From assembly GCA_903928615.1 (NCBI GenBank), contig CAIYRJ010000024.1:1-10899 (forward strand): a stretch of DNA of 10,899 nucleotides. Reading direction: 5' to 3'. Made by a program: the position numbers and the translations under genes. This document shows, one piece after another, positions 1 to 5,432 of this stretch (the first letter of the stretch is position 1; each line of letters starts with the position of its first letter). Source of the DNA: an uncultured Actinomycetes bacterium. GTDB taxonomy: Bacteria > Actinomycetota > Thermoleophilia > Miltoncostaeales > Miltoncostaeaceae. The notes under the pieces are model-generated. The model did no database searches and was not told the DNA's origin. It saw nothing but the letters and a program-made list of their open reading frames with translations.

Positions 1-533
1 AGGTGGGTGGCCACCCCGTGGCGGGCGACCTCACCGAGCCGGGCGTGCCCGACGCCGTGATGGACGAGGCCGCGCAGGCGCTGGGCGGGCTCGACGTGGT
101 GGTGATGTCGGCAGGCGCAGTGGCCTTCGGTCCGGTGGCCGAGCTGGACGAGGCCGTGCTGCGGCAGGTCGTCGACCTCGACCTCATCGCGCCGATCCTC
201 GTGGCGCGCGCCGCCACGCGCCACCTTGGCAAGGACGGCGTGATCGCCCAGGTATCGGCGGTGGTGGCCAACCAGCCGATGGCCGGCCTCGCGGCGTACT
301 CGGCGGCAAAGGCCGGTCTCACCGCCTTCGACGTCGCCTTCCGCCGCGAGATGCGGCGCGCAGGGGTGCGCGTGATCGACGCCCGCCCCCCGCACATGGA
401 GACAGGTCTCGCCGCCCGCCCGCTCGCCGGGGAGCCCCCGGGGCTCGCGCAGGGGCGCGATCCGCGCGAGGTGGCGGATGAGCTGGTGGCCGTCATCGGG
501 GGATCCGCTGAGGCCCCCGACTGGATCGACTGA
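1..533 (+). CDS. SDR-family NAD(P)-dependent oxidoreductase, 5' end outside window
   Basis: Short-chain dehydrogenase/reductase, probably a cytoplasmic NAD(P)(H)-dependent alcohol/ketone oxidoreductase; the substrate cannot be told. The frame is open to the left edge, so the N-terminal beta-alpha-beta with the TGxxxGxG cofactor loop is missing. The GTG at base 3 is only the first start-like codon in view, and numbering here counts from it. Visible family marks are the GDLT acidic position (D9), the strand-4 motif as SAG (36-38) where NAG is usual, Ser85, and the YSAAK form of YxxxK (Y99, K103). The tail segment DARPPHMETGL (126-136) fits a subgroup with RPPH-x-ETGL. At the usual active-site Asn in helix 4 (VVDLDLIAP, 57-65) I read Asp60, so the Asn of the Asn-Ser-Tyr-Lys tetrad looks replaced. 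The gene ends 24 bases before tRNA-Val. Family assignment is secure; function is not. Confidence 0.9.
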   Translation, partial: VGGHPVAGDLTEPGVPDAVMDEAAQALGGLDVVVMSAGAVAFGPVAELDEAVLRQVVDLDLIAPILVARAATRHLGKDGVIAQVSAVVANQPMAGLAAYSAAKAGLTAFDVAFRREMRRAGVRVIDARPPHMETGLAARPLAGEPPGLAQGRDPREVADELVAVIGGSAEAPDWID

Positions 534-537
534 CTGC

Positions 538-543
538 TACTGT
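538..543 (+). promoter_or_regulatory. Possible -10 box for the tRNA pair
   Basis: TACTGT fits the actinobacterial TANNNT pattern. It ends 14 bases before the mature 5' end of tRNA-Val, leaving a short leader. I see no good -35 hexamer at 17-18 bases upstream, so this is weak. Confidence 0.25.
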
Positions 544-557
544 CCTCCGGCCCGTTG

Positions 558-630
558 GGGCGGTTAGCTCAGTTGGTAGAGCACCTGCCTTACAAGCAGG
601 GGGCCGGCGGTTCAAGTCCGTCACCGCCCA
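558..630 (+). tRNA. tRNA-Val (anticodon UAC)
   Basis: A 73-base cloverleaf. The acceptor stem pairs GGGCGGT (558-564) with ACCGCCC (623-629), followed by discriminator A630. The D stem is GCTC/GAGC. The anticodon stem is CCTGC/GCAGG around loop CTTACAA, with anticodon TAC at 591-593, which reads GUA (Val). The T arm is GGCGG-TTCAAGT-CCGTC (606-622), with one G-T pair. The 3' CCA is not encoded and must be added by tRNA nucleotidyltransferase. It lies 19 bases before tRNA-Asp and is probably co-transcribed with it. Confidence 0.97.
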
Positions 631-649
631 TTGCTCACCGCTGGTGCCT

Positions 650-723
650 GGGGGTGTAGCTCAGCTGGTTAGAGCGCAGGACTGTCAATCCTGAGGCCGC
701 GGGTTCAAGTCCCGTCACTCCCG
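650..723 (+). tRNA. tRNA-Asp (anticodon GUC)
   Basis: A 74-base cloverleaf. The acceptor stem pairs GGGGGTG (650-656) with CACTCCC (716-722), with one G-T pair. Discriminator G723 is the known identity base for aspartate. The D stem is GCTC/GAGC. The anticodon stem is CAGGA/TCCTG around loop CTGTCAA, with anticodon GTC at 684-686. The T arm is GCGGG-TTCAAGT-CCCGT (699-715). CCA is not encoded. A strong hairpin begins five bases after the 3' end. Confidence 0.97.
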
Positions 724-728
724 TCACA

Positions 729-756
729 CGAAGGCCCCGCAACCGCGGGGCTTTCG
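729..756 (+). terminator. Terminator hairpin after the tRNA pair
   Basis: A 12-bp stem (729-740 with 745-756, one G-T pair) closes the tetraloop AACC. The core is GCCCCGC/GCGGGGC. There is no long T-run after it, only TTT inside the 3' arm, as is common for GC-rich actinobacterial terminators. Its place directly behind tRNA-Asp supports the call. Confidence 0.8.
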
Positions 757-822
757 CAGTTCCGGGGCCGACCCAGCCACCGGGCGCCGGCGAGCAGCGC
801 CATTTGGAGAGGTGGGAATCCG

Positions 823-828
823 TAAAGT
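823..828 (+). promoter_or_regulatory. Possible -10 box for the 883 lipoprotein gene
   Basis: TAAAGT fits TANNNT and would start transcription near base 835, giving a leader of about 48 bases. No clear -35 box is visible. Confidence 0.35.
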
Positions 829-837
829 TGCTGCACG

Positions 838-862
838 GCACCACCGCGTCGGAGCGTGGTGC
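838..862 (+). other. Hairpin in the leader of the 883 gene
   Basis: GCACCAC (838-844) and GTGGTGC (856-862) form a 7-bp stem with an 11-base loop, between the possible -10 box and the ribosome binding site. It could stabilise the leader or modulate translation; it matches no riboswitch I know. The rest of the gap between the tRNA terminator and this gene shows nothing further. Confidence 0.35.
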
Positions 863-882
863 GTTCCTCCGAAAGGACTCCC

Positions 883-1380
883 ATGAAGCAGTCTGTCCGC
901 ATTGTCGCGGCTCTTGCCGCTGCGTCCCTGTCCATCGGCCTCGTCGCCGGCTGCGGGGGATCTGACTCATCGGCATCCACAACGGCCGCTGACACCTCCG
1001 CCGCAGTGGACACCACTGCCGTGGGCACCGATGTCGGGCCGGCCATCAACGCGGCCTGCGAGCAGTTCAAGACCGATGTCGCTGCGGCTGTCGACGCCGG
1101 GGACTACGACGCGTTCGCCAGCGCCTTCGACACCTACAAGGAAAGCGTGACCGACGCGGCAAGCAGCGCGCCTGACGACACCAACGCCGTTGCGTACCTC
1201 GGGGCACTCGAGGCCTCCGGGGCCCTGGTGGATCAGGTCAAGACCGAGATCGACGGCGGTGCCACGTTGGCCGATGCCATCGGCTCCGTTGACAGCAGCG
1301 AGTCCGACGCAACCCTCAAGGCGGCTGCAGAGGCCGGTGGGTACGACTCCTGCATCGACCTCCACACCACCACGGCATAG
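883..1380 (+). CDS. Small Ala/Asp-rich lipoprotein of unknown function
   Basis: A 165-residue exported lipoprotein. The signal peptide (1-23) has a short basic start (MKQSVR), a hydrophobic stretch and a lipobox LVAGC with lipidated Cys24. A Ser/Thr/Ala/Asp-rich flexible tether covers about 25-53. The mature domain (about 54-165) looks mostly helical, with long Ala-rich stretches, and has just two cysteines (C59, C157) near its ends that could form one disulfide. I do not recognise the fold. I chose ATG 883 because GAAAGGA lies 5 bases before it and the lipoprotein signal begins there; the GTG nine codons upstream would put polar residues before the signal and has no ribosome site. It is a single gene converging on the minus-strand pair at 1475-2627. 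Confidence 0.85.
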   Translation: MKQSVRIVAALAAASLSIGLVAGCGGSDSSASTTAADTSAAVDTTAVGTDVGPAINAACEQFKTDVAAAVDAGDYDAFASAFDTYKESVTDAASSAPDDTNAVAYLGALEASGALVDQVKTEIDGGATLADAIGSVDSSESDATLKAAAEAGGYDSCIDLHTTTA

Positions 1381-1397
1381 CGATCCGCTGGTTCCAT

Positions 1398-1438
1398 CCG
1401 GTGCAGGTCGCTGCGGCATGCGCGGCGACCTGCACCGG
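1398..1438. terminator. Bidirectional terminator between convergent genes
   Basis: A perfect 14-bp inverted repeat, CCGGTGCAGGTCGC (1398-1411) with GCGACCTGCACCGG (1425-1438), and a 13-base loop. It sits 17 bases after the plus-strand stop and 36 bases after the minus-strand stop, so it can serve both transcripts. It lacks a T-run. Confidence 0.75.
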
Positions 1439-1474
1439 GGGACGCCGGGGATTGCAGGCCTGCTTGCGCGGGGC

Positions 1475-1765
1475 CTAGCCGGCGAGGCCCCGTGTGATGG
1501 CGACGACCACGTAGGCCAGCCCGGCGAGGCCCAGCACGCGGCGGAACAGGTTGACGCCCGCCGTGATCTCGAGATAGGCCCACACGCCGATGAACACGTA
1601 TCCGATGGCACCCAGGGCATCGGCCCACGTGCCCGAGGCCAGATAGCGCAGCCCGAGGGCCACGAGGCCCACGATGAGCGGCGGGTTGGGGAACTGCGCG
1701 ATGGGGTAGTCGCGCGGCCATGACCAGCCGCGAAGCCGCTTCCACGTGGCCAGGAGGGCCTGCAT
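1475..1765 (-). CDS. Small three-helix membrane protein of unknown function
   Basis: A 96-residue integral membrane protein. A basic and aromatic N-terminus (WKRLRGWSWPRDYPIAQFPNPP, two stretches) precedes three hydrophobic segments at about 29-44, 47-65 and 73-92. The PRDYPIAQFPNPPL segment looks like a conserved signature of a small actinobacterial family, but I cannot name a function. The stop codon of the Asp-box lipoprotein lies 19 bases upstream, so the two form an operon. I chose ATG 1765; in-frame GTG codons at 1768 and 1774 are possible alternatives, and none has a clear Shine-Dalgarno, so translation may depend on ribosomes arriving from the upstream gene. The frame stays open further upstream, but that part is arginine/proline-rich shadow of the neighbouring gene. 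Confidence 0.75.
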   Translation of the reverse strand: MQALLATWKRLRGWSWPRDYPIAQFPNPPLIVGLVALGLRYLASGTWADALGAIGYVFIGVWAYLEITAGVNLFRRVLGLAGLAYVVVAITRGLAG

Positions 1766-1784
1766 CACCGACACGCCACGGGGA

Positions 1785-2627
1785 TCACGACCACGTGCGC
1801 CCACCGTCGTCGGAGGTGCGAATGCGCGCCTCGTGGTCGGCCGCCACGAGCTCGCGCGCCGAGGTGGCGAGCAGGGCCGCGGGCGGCGCACCGATGGAAC
1901 CGCGGGCGGACCACGATGCACCGCCGTCGGCGCTCATCGCGACATCGCCGTTGGCATCGACGATGAACAGCGCCCCCGGACGGGCCCACGACACGAGGCC
2001 GATGCGATCGCCGGCCGCAGCCCACGTGCGGCCCCCGTCAACGGAGCGCCGCATGCCGGACTGCGTGGCCGCCACCACCACGTTCCCGCGCGTGGGGCTC
2101 ACCGCCATGTCGATGAGGCCCTCCGGGGCCTGGCCGACCTTCGCAAGCGTGGTGGGCGCCCCGCCCGCGTAGATGGCCCCGTCGCTTCCCACCGCGTAGA
2201 CGCGGCTGCCGCCGGCCTCGATCACGTGGTAGTCGTCACGCGGCACCGACTCGATGCGCGTCCACGTGGCGCCCCCGTCATCCGAGCGGCGGAGGCCGAG
2301 GGGGTCGGGCTCGTCGCTCTCGGGCCCGGGGTGACCTGATGACAGCAGGGTGCCCGACGGCAGGGAGGCGAGCCCCATGTAGTCGGCGACCTCCCCCAGT
2401 CGAGCCAGTGCCCCATCGGCCCCGGGTGCGTACAGCCCACCATGCGTGCCGACGACGATGCCATCCGACCGCGTGGGGGCGATGCCGTGCACGTGGCCCG
2501 CCTCGGGCGGAAGGGTGGGCGATGCGCCGGCCGTGTCCGACGACGGGGTGGATGACGAGCCACAACCCGCCAGGCCGACCGCGAGGACGGCCGAGGAGGC
2601 TCCGACGATGAGAGCTCGCTGCAACAC
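1785..2627 (-). CDS. Asp-box (BNR) repeat lipoprotein, F510_1955-type
   Basis: A 280-residue lipoprotein predicted to fold as a beta-propeller on the outer face of the membrane. The signal peptide ends in the lipobox GLAGC (Cys22), followed by a Ser/Thr tether to about 40. Four Asp-boxes are visible: SDDGGATW (115-122), SVDGGRTW (195-202), SADGGASW (232-239) and SDDGGRTW (272-279). The HVHGIA (45-50), THGGLY, YMGLASLP and SGHPGPESDEPDPLGL segments match what I know of F510_1955-family proteins, which are called glycosylhydrolases in databases; enzymatic activity is unproven and no catalytic set can be assigned here. The protein stops one residue after the last Asp-box, a rather abrupt end. 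GTG 2627 is chosen because TAGAGT ends 7 bases before it (leaderless pattern). TTG 2624, with GAGG five bases upstream, is the alternative. Confidence 0.85.
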   Translation of the reverse strand: MLQRALIVGASSAVLAVGLAGCGSSSTPSSDTAGASPTLPPEAGHVHGIAPTRSDGIVVGTHGGLYAPGADGALARLGEVADYMGLASLPSGTLLSSGHPGPESDEPDPLGLRRSDDGGATWTRIESVPRDDYHVIEAGGSRVYAVGSDGAIYAGGAPTTLAKVGQAPEGLIDMAVSPTRGNVVVAATQSGMRRSVDGGRTWAAAGDRIGLVSWARPGALFIVDANGDVAMSADGGASWSARGSIGAPPAALLATSARELVAADHEARIRTSDDGGRTWS

Positions 2628-2634
2628 GACCTCG

Positions 2635-2640
2635 ACTCTA
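2635..2640 (-). promoter_or_regulatory. -10 box TAGAGT of the Asp-box lipoprotein operon
   Basis: Read on the minus strand, TAGAGT ends 7 bases before GTG 2627. A weak -35 (TTCGGC, 2659-2664) lies 18 bases upstream. The transcript would begin at or next to the start codon. Confidence 0.45.
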
Positions 2641-2692
2641 TTGGCGTTGGCGCGCCGCGCCGAATCGGGAACGGCGTGGTGAATGACGCGTG

Positions 2693-2704
2693 CCCTACGT
2701 AGGG
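2693..2704. promoter_or_regulatory. Candidate operator: 12-bp palindrome
   Basis: CCCTACGTAGGG is a perfect palindrome that covers five of the six bases of the -10 box of the acid phosphatase gene. A dimeric repressor bound here would block that promoter. It lies in the 84-base divergent gap, 52 bases from the opposite -10 box. Confidence 0.45.
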
Positions 2705-2705
2705 T
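2700..2705 (+). promoter_or_regulatory. -10 box TAGGGT, leaderless start of the acid phosphatase gene
   Basis: TAGGGT ends 6 bases before ATG 2712, placing the expected transcription start on the start codon. No convincing -35 box is seen. Confidence 0.5.
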
Positions 2706-2711
2706 TATGGC

Positions 2712-3497
2712 ATGCGCCCCCGCACCATCCTCGCCATCGCCGCCAGCGCCATCGCACTGGCGATCCCCGCCGCCGGCAACGGCGCCGTGGTCAGCTTCGG
2801 CTACGGCGGCGCCACCGCGAAGACCCCCATCGTGGGGTCGGACCAGCACCTGCCCCCGCTGGCGGTGACCACCGACTACCTCGTGAGCCCCGCGATGGGC
2901 GCGAACATCGTGGCGCTGCGGCAGAGCGGCGGATACACCGCCGACATCAACGGCACCGTCAGCAGGGCCCGCACCTACCTCGACACGTGGCTCGACCGCA
3001 CGTGCGGCAAGAAGGCCTCGGTGGCGAAGGTGCGGAAGTGCAAGGCGATGGTGGTGAGCGACATGGACGACACCCTCGTGAGCTGGTACCAGTACTACTC
3101 CGACCCGGCCGTGAACTGGACCGAGAATCCCCCCGTGCAGGACCAGATCATGCAGGCCTGCGGCACGCCGGCGATCCAGCCGAGCGTCAACCTGCTCCGG
3201 CGGGCGAAGGCGCGTGGCGTGGCGATCGTGGTGATCAGCGGGCGCAAGCAGGCGCAGGCGCCGTACACGGCATCGTGCCTCGAGAAGATCGGGGTCACCG
3301 GCGTGAGGCAGATCATCCTGCGCTCGCCGCAGGATGAGGCGCTCACGGCCGCGGTATACAAGTCGCGCGCCCGGGCCGGACTCGAGAAGAAGGGCTGGAA
3401 GATCGCCCTGTCACTGGGCGACCAGGTGAGCGACATGAGCCTGGGTCACGCCGATGCCGGGTTCCTGCTGCCGAACCCGATGTACTTCATCCCCTAG
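2712..3497 (+). CDS. Exported HAD-superfamily acid phosphatase (subfamily IIIB-like)
   Basis: A 261-residue phosphomonoesterase acting outside the cytoplasmic membrane, probably releasing phosphate from organic esters. The N-terminal signal peptide (MRPRTILAIA to about residue 24) has an AxA-type region near GNGA. All four HAD motifs are present: motif I DMDDT (117-121, nucleophile D117 and acid/base D119), motif II ISGR (S176), motif III lysine K217 (VYKSRAR) and motif IV GDQVSD (236-241) for Mg2+ binding. Layout and length match the HAD family acid phosphatases (PF03767 group). Cysteines C98, C110, C150 and C189 could form disulfides, consistent with export. There is no lipobox, so the protein is probably secreted. 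The start is set by the signal peptide and the TAGGGT box. It ends 16 bases from the convergent YciI-like gene. The physiological substrate is unknown; phosphate scavenging is an inference. Confidence 0.92.
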   Translation: MRPRTILAIAASAIALAIPAAGNGAVVSFGYGGATAKTPIVGSDQHLPPLAVTTDYLVSPAMGANIVALRQSGGYTADINGTVSRARTYLDTWLDRTCGKKASVAKVRKCKAMVVSDMDDTLVSWYQYYSDPAVNWTENPPVQDQIMQACGTPAIQPSVNLLRRAKARGVAIVVISGRKQAQAPYTASCLEKIGVTGVRQIILRSPQDEALTAAVYKSRARAGLEKKGWKIALSLGDQVSDMSLGHADAGFLLPNPMYFIP

Positions 3498-3499
3498 CC

Positions 3500-3514
3500 A
3501 CCGCTCCGCGCGGT
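3500..3514. terminator. Weak hairpin between convergent stops
   Basis: ACCGC/GCGGT with a 5-base loop fills the 16-base gap between the stops of the acid phosphatase and the YciI-like gene. The stem is only 5 bp, so its role as a terminator is uncertain. Confidence 0.25.
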
Positions 3515-3804
3515 CAGTCCTCCAGCAGGCCCTCCACGCCCTCGGCTGCGCGCACCGGCGCGTACTCGAGCACCTCGTAGTCGGCCATGCCGGAGCTCTT
3601 GAAGGGGTCCTCCTCGAGCATCGCCCACATCTCCTCGACGCTCTCCCCGCGGGCCAAGATGATTCCGCCCACGAGCGGCACCTGGCGAGCGGTGAGCAGG
3701 ATGCGCCCCTCGTCGAAGTTCTTCATGATCCAGGCCTTGTGGCCCTCGAGGAGCTGGTCGACTTCCTCGATGGGGCGGTTGTACGTGGCGCGCAGCAGGA
3801 ACAT
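3514..3804 (-). CDS. YciI-like (YCII/DGPF family) protein
   Basis: A 96-residue cytoplasmic protein of the YciI ferredoxin-like dimeric fold. Family marks are an N-terminal strand with arginine (FLLRATY), the helix histidine H22 (GHKAWI), the GRILLTARQVPLVGGIIL hairpin and the DPF motif (D66-P67-F68) followed by SSGMADYEVLEY. H22 and D66 correspond to the His/Asp pair proposed as catalytic in the family. The biological reaction is unknown for most members; some are linked to chlorinated aromatic breakdown or sigma-factor modules, neither of which is seen here. The start is firm: AGGAGG (3809-3814) lies 4 bases before the ATG. The ATG shares its A with the TGA stop of the upstream gene (TGATG), so translation is coupled. 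Confidence 0.9.
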   Translation of the reverse strand: MFLLRATYNRPIEEVDQLLEGHKAWIMKNFDEGRILLTARQVPLVGGIILARGESVEEMWAMLEEDPFKSSGMADYEVLEYAPVRAAEGVEGLLED

Positions 3805-4283
3805 CAGGCCTCCTGTTGGTCGATGGGCTCCCAGATGAGCTCAGAGAATTCGATGACGAAGTCGATGCGGCCACCCACCACGTTGCGGGCGCCGCCGGAG
3901 TCGTCGAGCGGGCGGATCTCGCCGCACCCCACGCATACGACGTTGTTGAGCCACGCATAGCGCTCGTCACCCGACGTGTGCGTGGCGGCCACCACGATCT
4001 GCCGCGGCGATGGCGGTGCCGGGCGGGCGAAGCCATGCCAGTCGAAGATGATCGTGGCGCCGTCGTCGGTGGTGATGGCGCCCTGGATGTTGGGCAGGGC
4101 GTTCTTGTCGATGCGCGAGCGCGGGTGGTTGGCGGCCTGCATGCGACCGGAGATCCTCCCGGTCACCTCGCCCTCGGCCACGAAGAAGTAGTGGCCCTCG
4201 CTGCCGGCCTCACCCTCGAGCACGGTTCCGTGCCCGCCATCGGGATACCGAAAGACCGCGCGGTACAGGGGCTCGAGCTTCAT
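3804..4283 (-). CDS. DUF3237-like protein
   Basis: A 159-residue, probably cytoplasmic beta-barrel-type protein with no signal or membrane segment. It starts LEPLYRAVFRY, has a central TTDDGATIIFDWHGFARP segment (71-88), then RQIVVAATHTSGDERYAWLNNVVCVGCGEI (94-122, part of it) and ends DFVIEFSELIWEP. These are the marks of DUF3237-type proteins: a TxDGAxI strand, a conserved Arg/Tyr/Trp-Leu-Asn segment, and a closing V-x-Y/F-x-V-x-E-L pattern. No function is established for the family, and I see no catalytic set. ATG 4283 is chosen because GGGAG lies 4 bases upstream. The frame is open far beyond 4283, but that part is antisense to the lipoprotein gene at 4377. It forms a two-gene operon with the YciI-like gene. 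Confidence 0.75.
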   Translation of the reverse strand: MKLEPLYRAVFRYPDGGHGTVLEGEAGSEGHYFFVAEGEVTGRISGRMQAANHPRSRIDKNALPNIQGAITTDDGATIIFDWHGFARPAPPSPRQIVVAATHTSGDERYAWLNNVVCVGCGEIRPLDDSGGARNVVGGRIDFVIEFSELIWEPIDQQEA

Positions 4284-4301
4284 GGCACTCCCACGTCGTC
4301 G

Positions 4302-4315
4302 CCGTGCGCGCACGG
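4302..4315. promoter_or_regulatory. Candidate operator: 14-bp palindrome upstream of the DUF3237-like gene
   Basis: CCGTGCGCGCACGG is a perfect palindrome, 18 bases upstream of ATG 4283 in the 93-base divergent gap. It could be a repressor site or form a hairpin in the leader. A possible -10 box, TACCGT on the minus strand (4312-4317), overlaps its edge. Confidence 0.35.
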
Positions 4316-4364
4316 TACCCGCAAGGCGGTCCGAAATCCGGAGAACGGTCGACCCGGTGACGGG

Positions 4365-4370
4365 TAGATT
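4365..4370 (+). promoter_or_regulatory. -10 box TAGATT, leaderless start of the 4377 lipoprotein gene
   Basis: TAGATT ends 6 bases before ATG 4377. No Shine-Dalgarno lies between them. A convincing -35 box is not seen. Confidence 0.5.
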
Positions 4371-4376
4371 GCGGGC

Positions 4377-5402
4377 ATGACCCGACGAAGACCCCTCGCC
4401 ACCCTCGCCGCGGTGCTGGGGGCACTCACGGTGATCGTGGCCGCCGGGTGCGGCGGGATGGTGAGCAGCTCCGGGAGCGGCCAGCAGGCCGGTGCGGGCG
4501 TCGCGAATGCTGGCGCCCCCGCCACGCCCGGGGCGCAGCGGCACATCATCTACCTGTCGGAGTTCAGCATCAGCACGATCCTCGACCGCCTCCTGCCCTC
4601 GGGGGCGGGCCCTCTCGAGAACGTGCAGGTGTTCCGGCAGATGCCGGCCGCGCAGACCGTGCTGCCGCCCGCGTACCGCATCGCGCGCCTCGACGGCGTG
4701 ACGCTCGCGAAGCTGCCGGCCGAGGAGATCGCGCGGCGGGTGCGCGTGGCGGTGGACACCACCTGCACCAAGCGCATGCCCTGCACGTCGCACCTGGTGT
4801 CGATCGATGACATCGGCGTGGAGTTCAAGGGGGCTGCCGGCAAGCGCCTGAACGACGCCATGGCACTGCTCGAGGACGAGTCACCGTGGGGCTCCACCTA
4901 CGCAGACCGGGTGGTGATGTATATCCCGATCCAGATGATCGAGGGCATCATGGCCGGGGGCGATGAGGCGGCCGAGTGGGGCAACGCGCTCTCCGCGGTG
5001 GCGAGGGGCGAGAGCTACTGGCTCGAGATGTACCCGAATTACAGCGCCGACGTCGACTACCGCATGTGGACCGAGGGCACCAAGGCCATCACCGATGCCA
5101 TAACCAGCGCCGACGGGGATGTCAGCCGCGTGCACTTCATGGTCGGCGACTCCACCGGGCGCATCGAGGGCATGCCCGCAAACCTCTGCCCGGAGGGCCA
5201 GGGCTGTGCCTGGGCGGCCGCTCGGGCCACCGACCTCAACCGATCGATCAGCGCGAACGGCGTGGGGCTCTACCGGCTCGGCCCGAAGGCCATCGAGGTG
5301 CTCTGCGTGCAGACCATCGCCGAGAAGGAGTCCCTCGACGCGAAGACCTGGAAGATCGTGCAGGGGGCCTGCGCGCGGTGGCTCAGGACGGGCGAGCAGT
5401 AG
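4377..5402 (+). CDS. Cys-rich lipoprotein of unknown function
   Basis: A 341-residue lipoprotein. A twin-arginine-like basic start (MTRRRP) and hydrophobic segment lead to the lipobox VAAGC (Cys25), then a Ser/Gly/Ala tether to about 54. The mature domain has six cysteines: C130/C136 (TCTKRMPC), C271/C277 (LCPEGQGC), C310 and C332. The even number suggests three disulfides on the outer face of the membrane. Alternating strands and helices (HIIYLSEFS, RVVMYIPIQMIEGI, SYWLEMYPNY, RVHFMVGDS, GVGLYRLG) suggest an alpha/beta fold, possibly barrel-like, and several acidic and aromatic residues sit at strand ends as in carbohydrate-active enzymes. That is only an impression; I do not recognise the family. 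The start is set by the signal sequence and TAGATT box. The last coding bases are duplicated after the stop (5380-5420). Confidence 0.85.
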   Translation: MTRRRPLATLAAVLGALTVIVAAGCGGMVSSSGSGQQAGAGVANAGAPATPGAQRHIIYLSEFSISTILDRLLPSGAGPLENVQVFRQMPAAQTVLPPAYRIARLDGVTLAKLPAEEIARRVRVAVDTTCTKRMPCTSHLVSIDDIGVEFKGAAGKRLNDAMALLEDESPWGSTYADRVVMYIPIQMIEGIMAGGDEAAEWGNALSAVARGESYWLEMYPNYSADVDYRMWTEGTKAITDAITSADGDVSRVHFMVGDSTGRIEGMPANLCPEGQGCAWAAARATDLNRSISANGVGLYRLGPKAIEVLCVQTIAEKESLDAKTWKIVQGACARWLRTGEQ

Positions 5403-5420
5403 GGCTCAGGACGGGTGAGC
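5380..5420 (+). repeat. Tandem duplication across the lipoprotein stop codon
   Basis: The 18 bases at 5380-5397 recur at 5403-5420 with one mismatch (C to T), at an offset of 23 bases. The first copy encodes the final residues of the lipoprotein and the TAG stop lies between the copies. Looks like a small tandem duplication that left the frame intact. Confidence 0.8.
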
Positions 5421-5432
5421 GCCCCGGCTCAC
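5404..5432. terminator. Possible hairpins between convergent genes
   Basis: GTGAGC (5415-5420) pairs with GCTCAC (5427-5432). Alternatively TGAGC (5416-5420) pairs with GCTCA (5404-5408). The two are mutually exclusive short stems that overlap the stop of the pentapeptide gene. Plausible but weak terminators for the 4377 gene and the opposing gene. Confidence 0.35.

Noticed and set aside
606..722. Similar GGTTCAAGTCC segments in both tRNAs as attachment-site repeats
   Set aside because: They are the normal conserved T arms of two adjacent tRNAs, and no integrase or foreign segment lies nearby.
1475..1921. N-terminal extension of the small membrane protein
   Set aside because: It would overlap the end of the Asp-box lipoprotein gene, and the extension is Arg/Pro-rich shadow sequence.
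2690..3337. Plus-strand frame of 215 codons overlapping the acid phosphatase
   Set aside because: It is an alternative frame of the phosphatase gene with Arg/His-rich composition and no motifs; all HAD motifs lie in the other frame.
3804..4793. N-terminal extension of the DUF3237-like protein to 4793
   Set aside because: The extra 170 codons are antisense to the 4377 lipoprotein gene and low in sense; the ATG at 4283 has a ribosome site and matches the family start.
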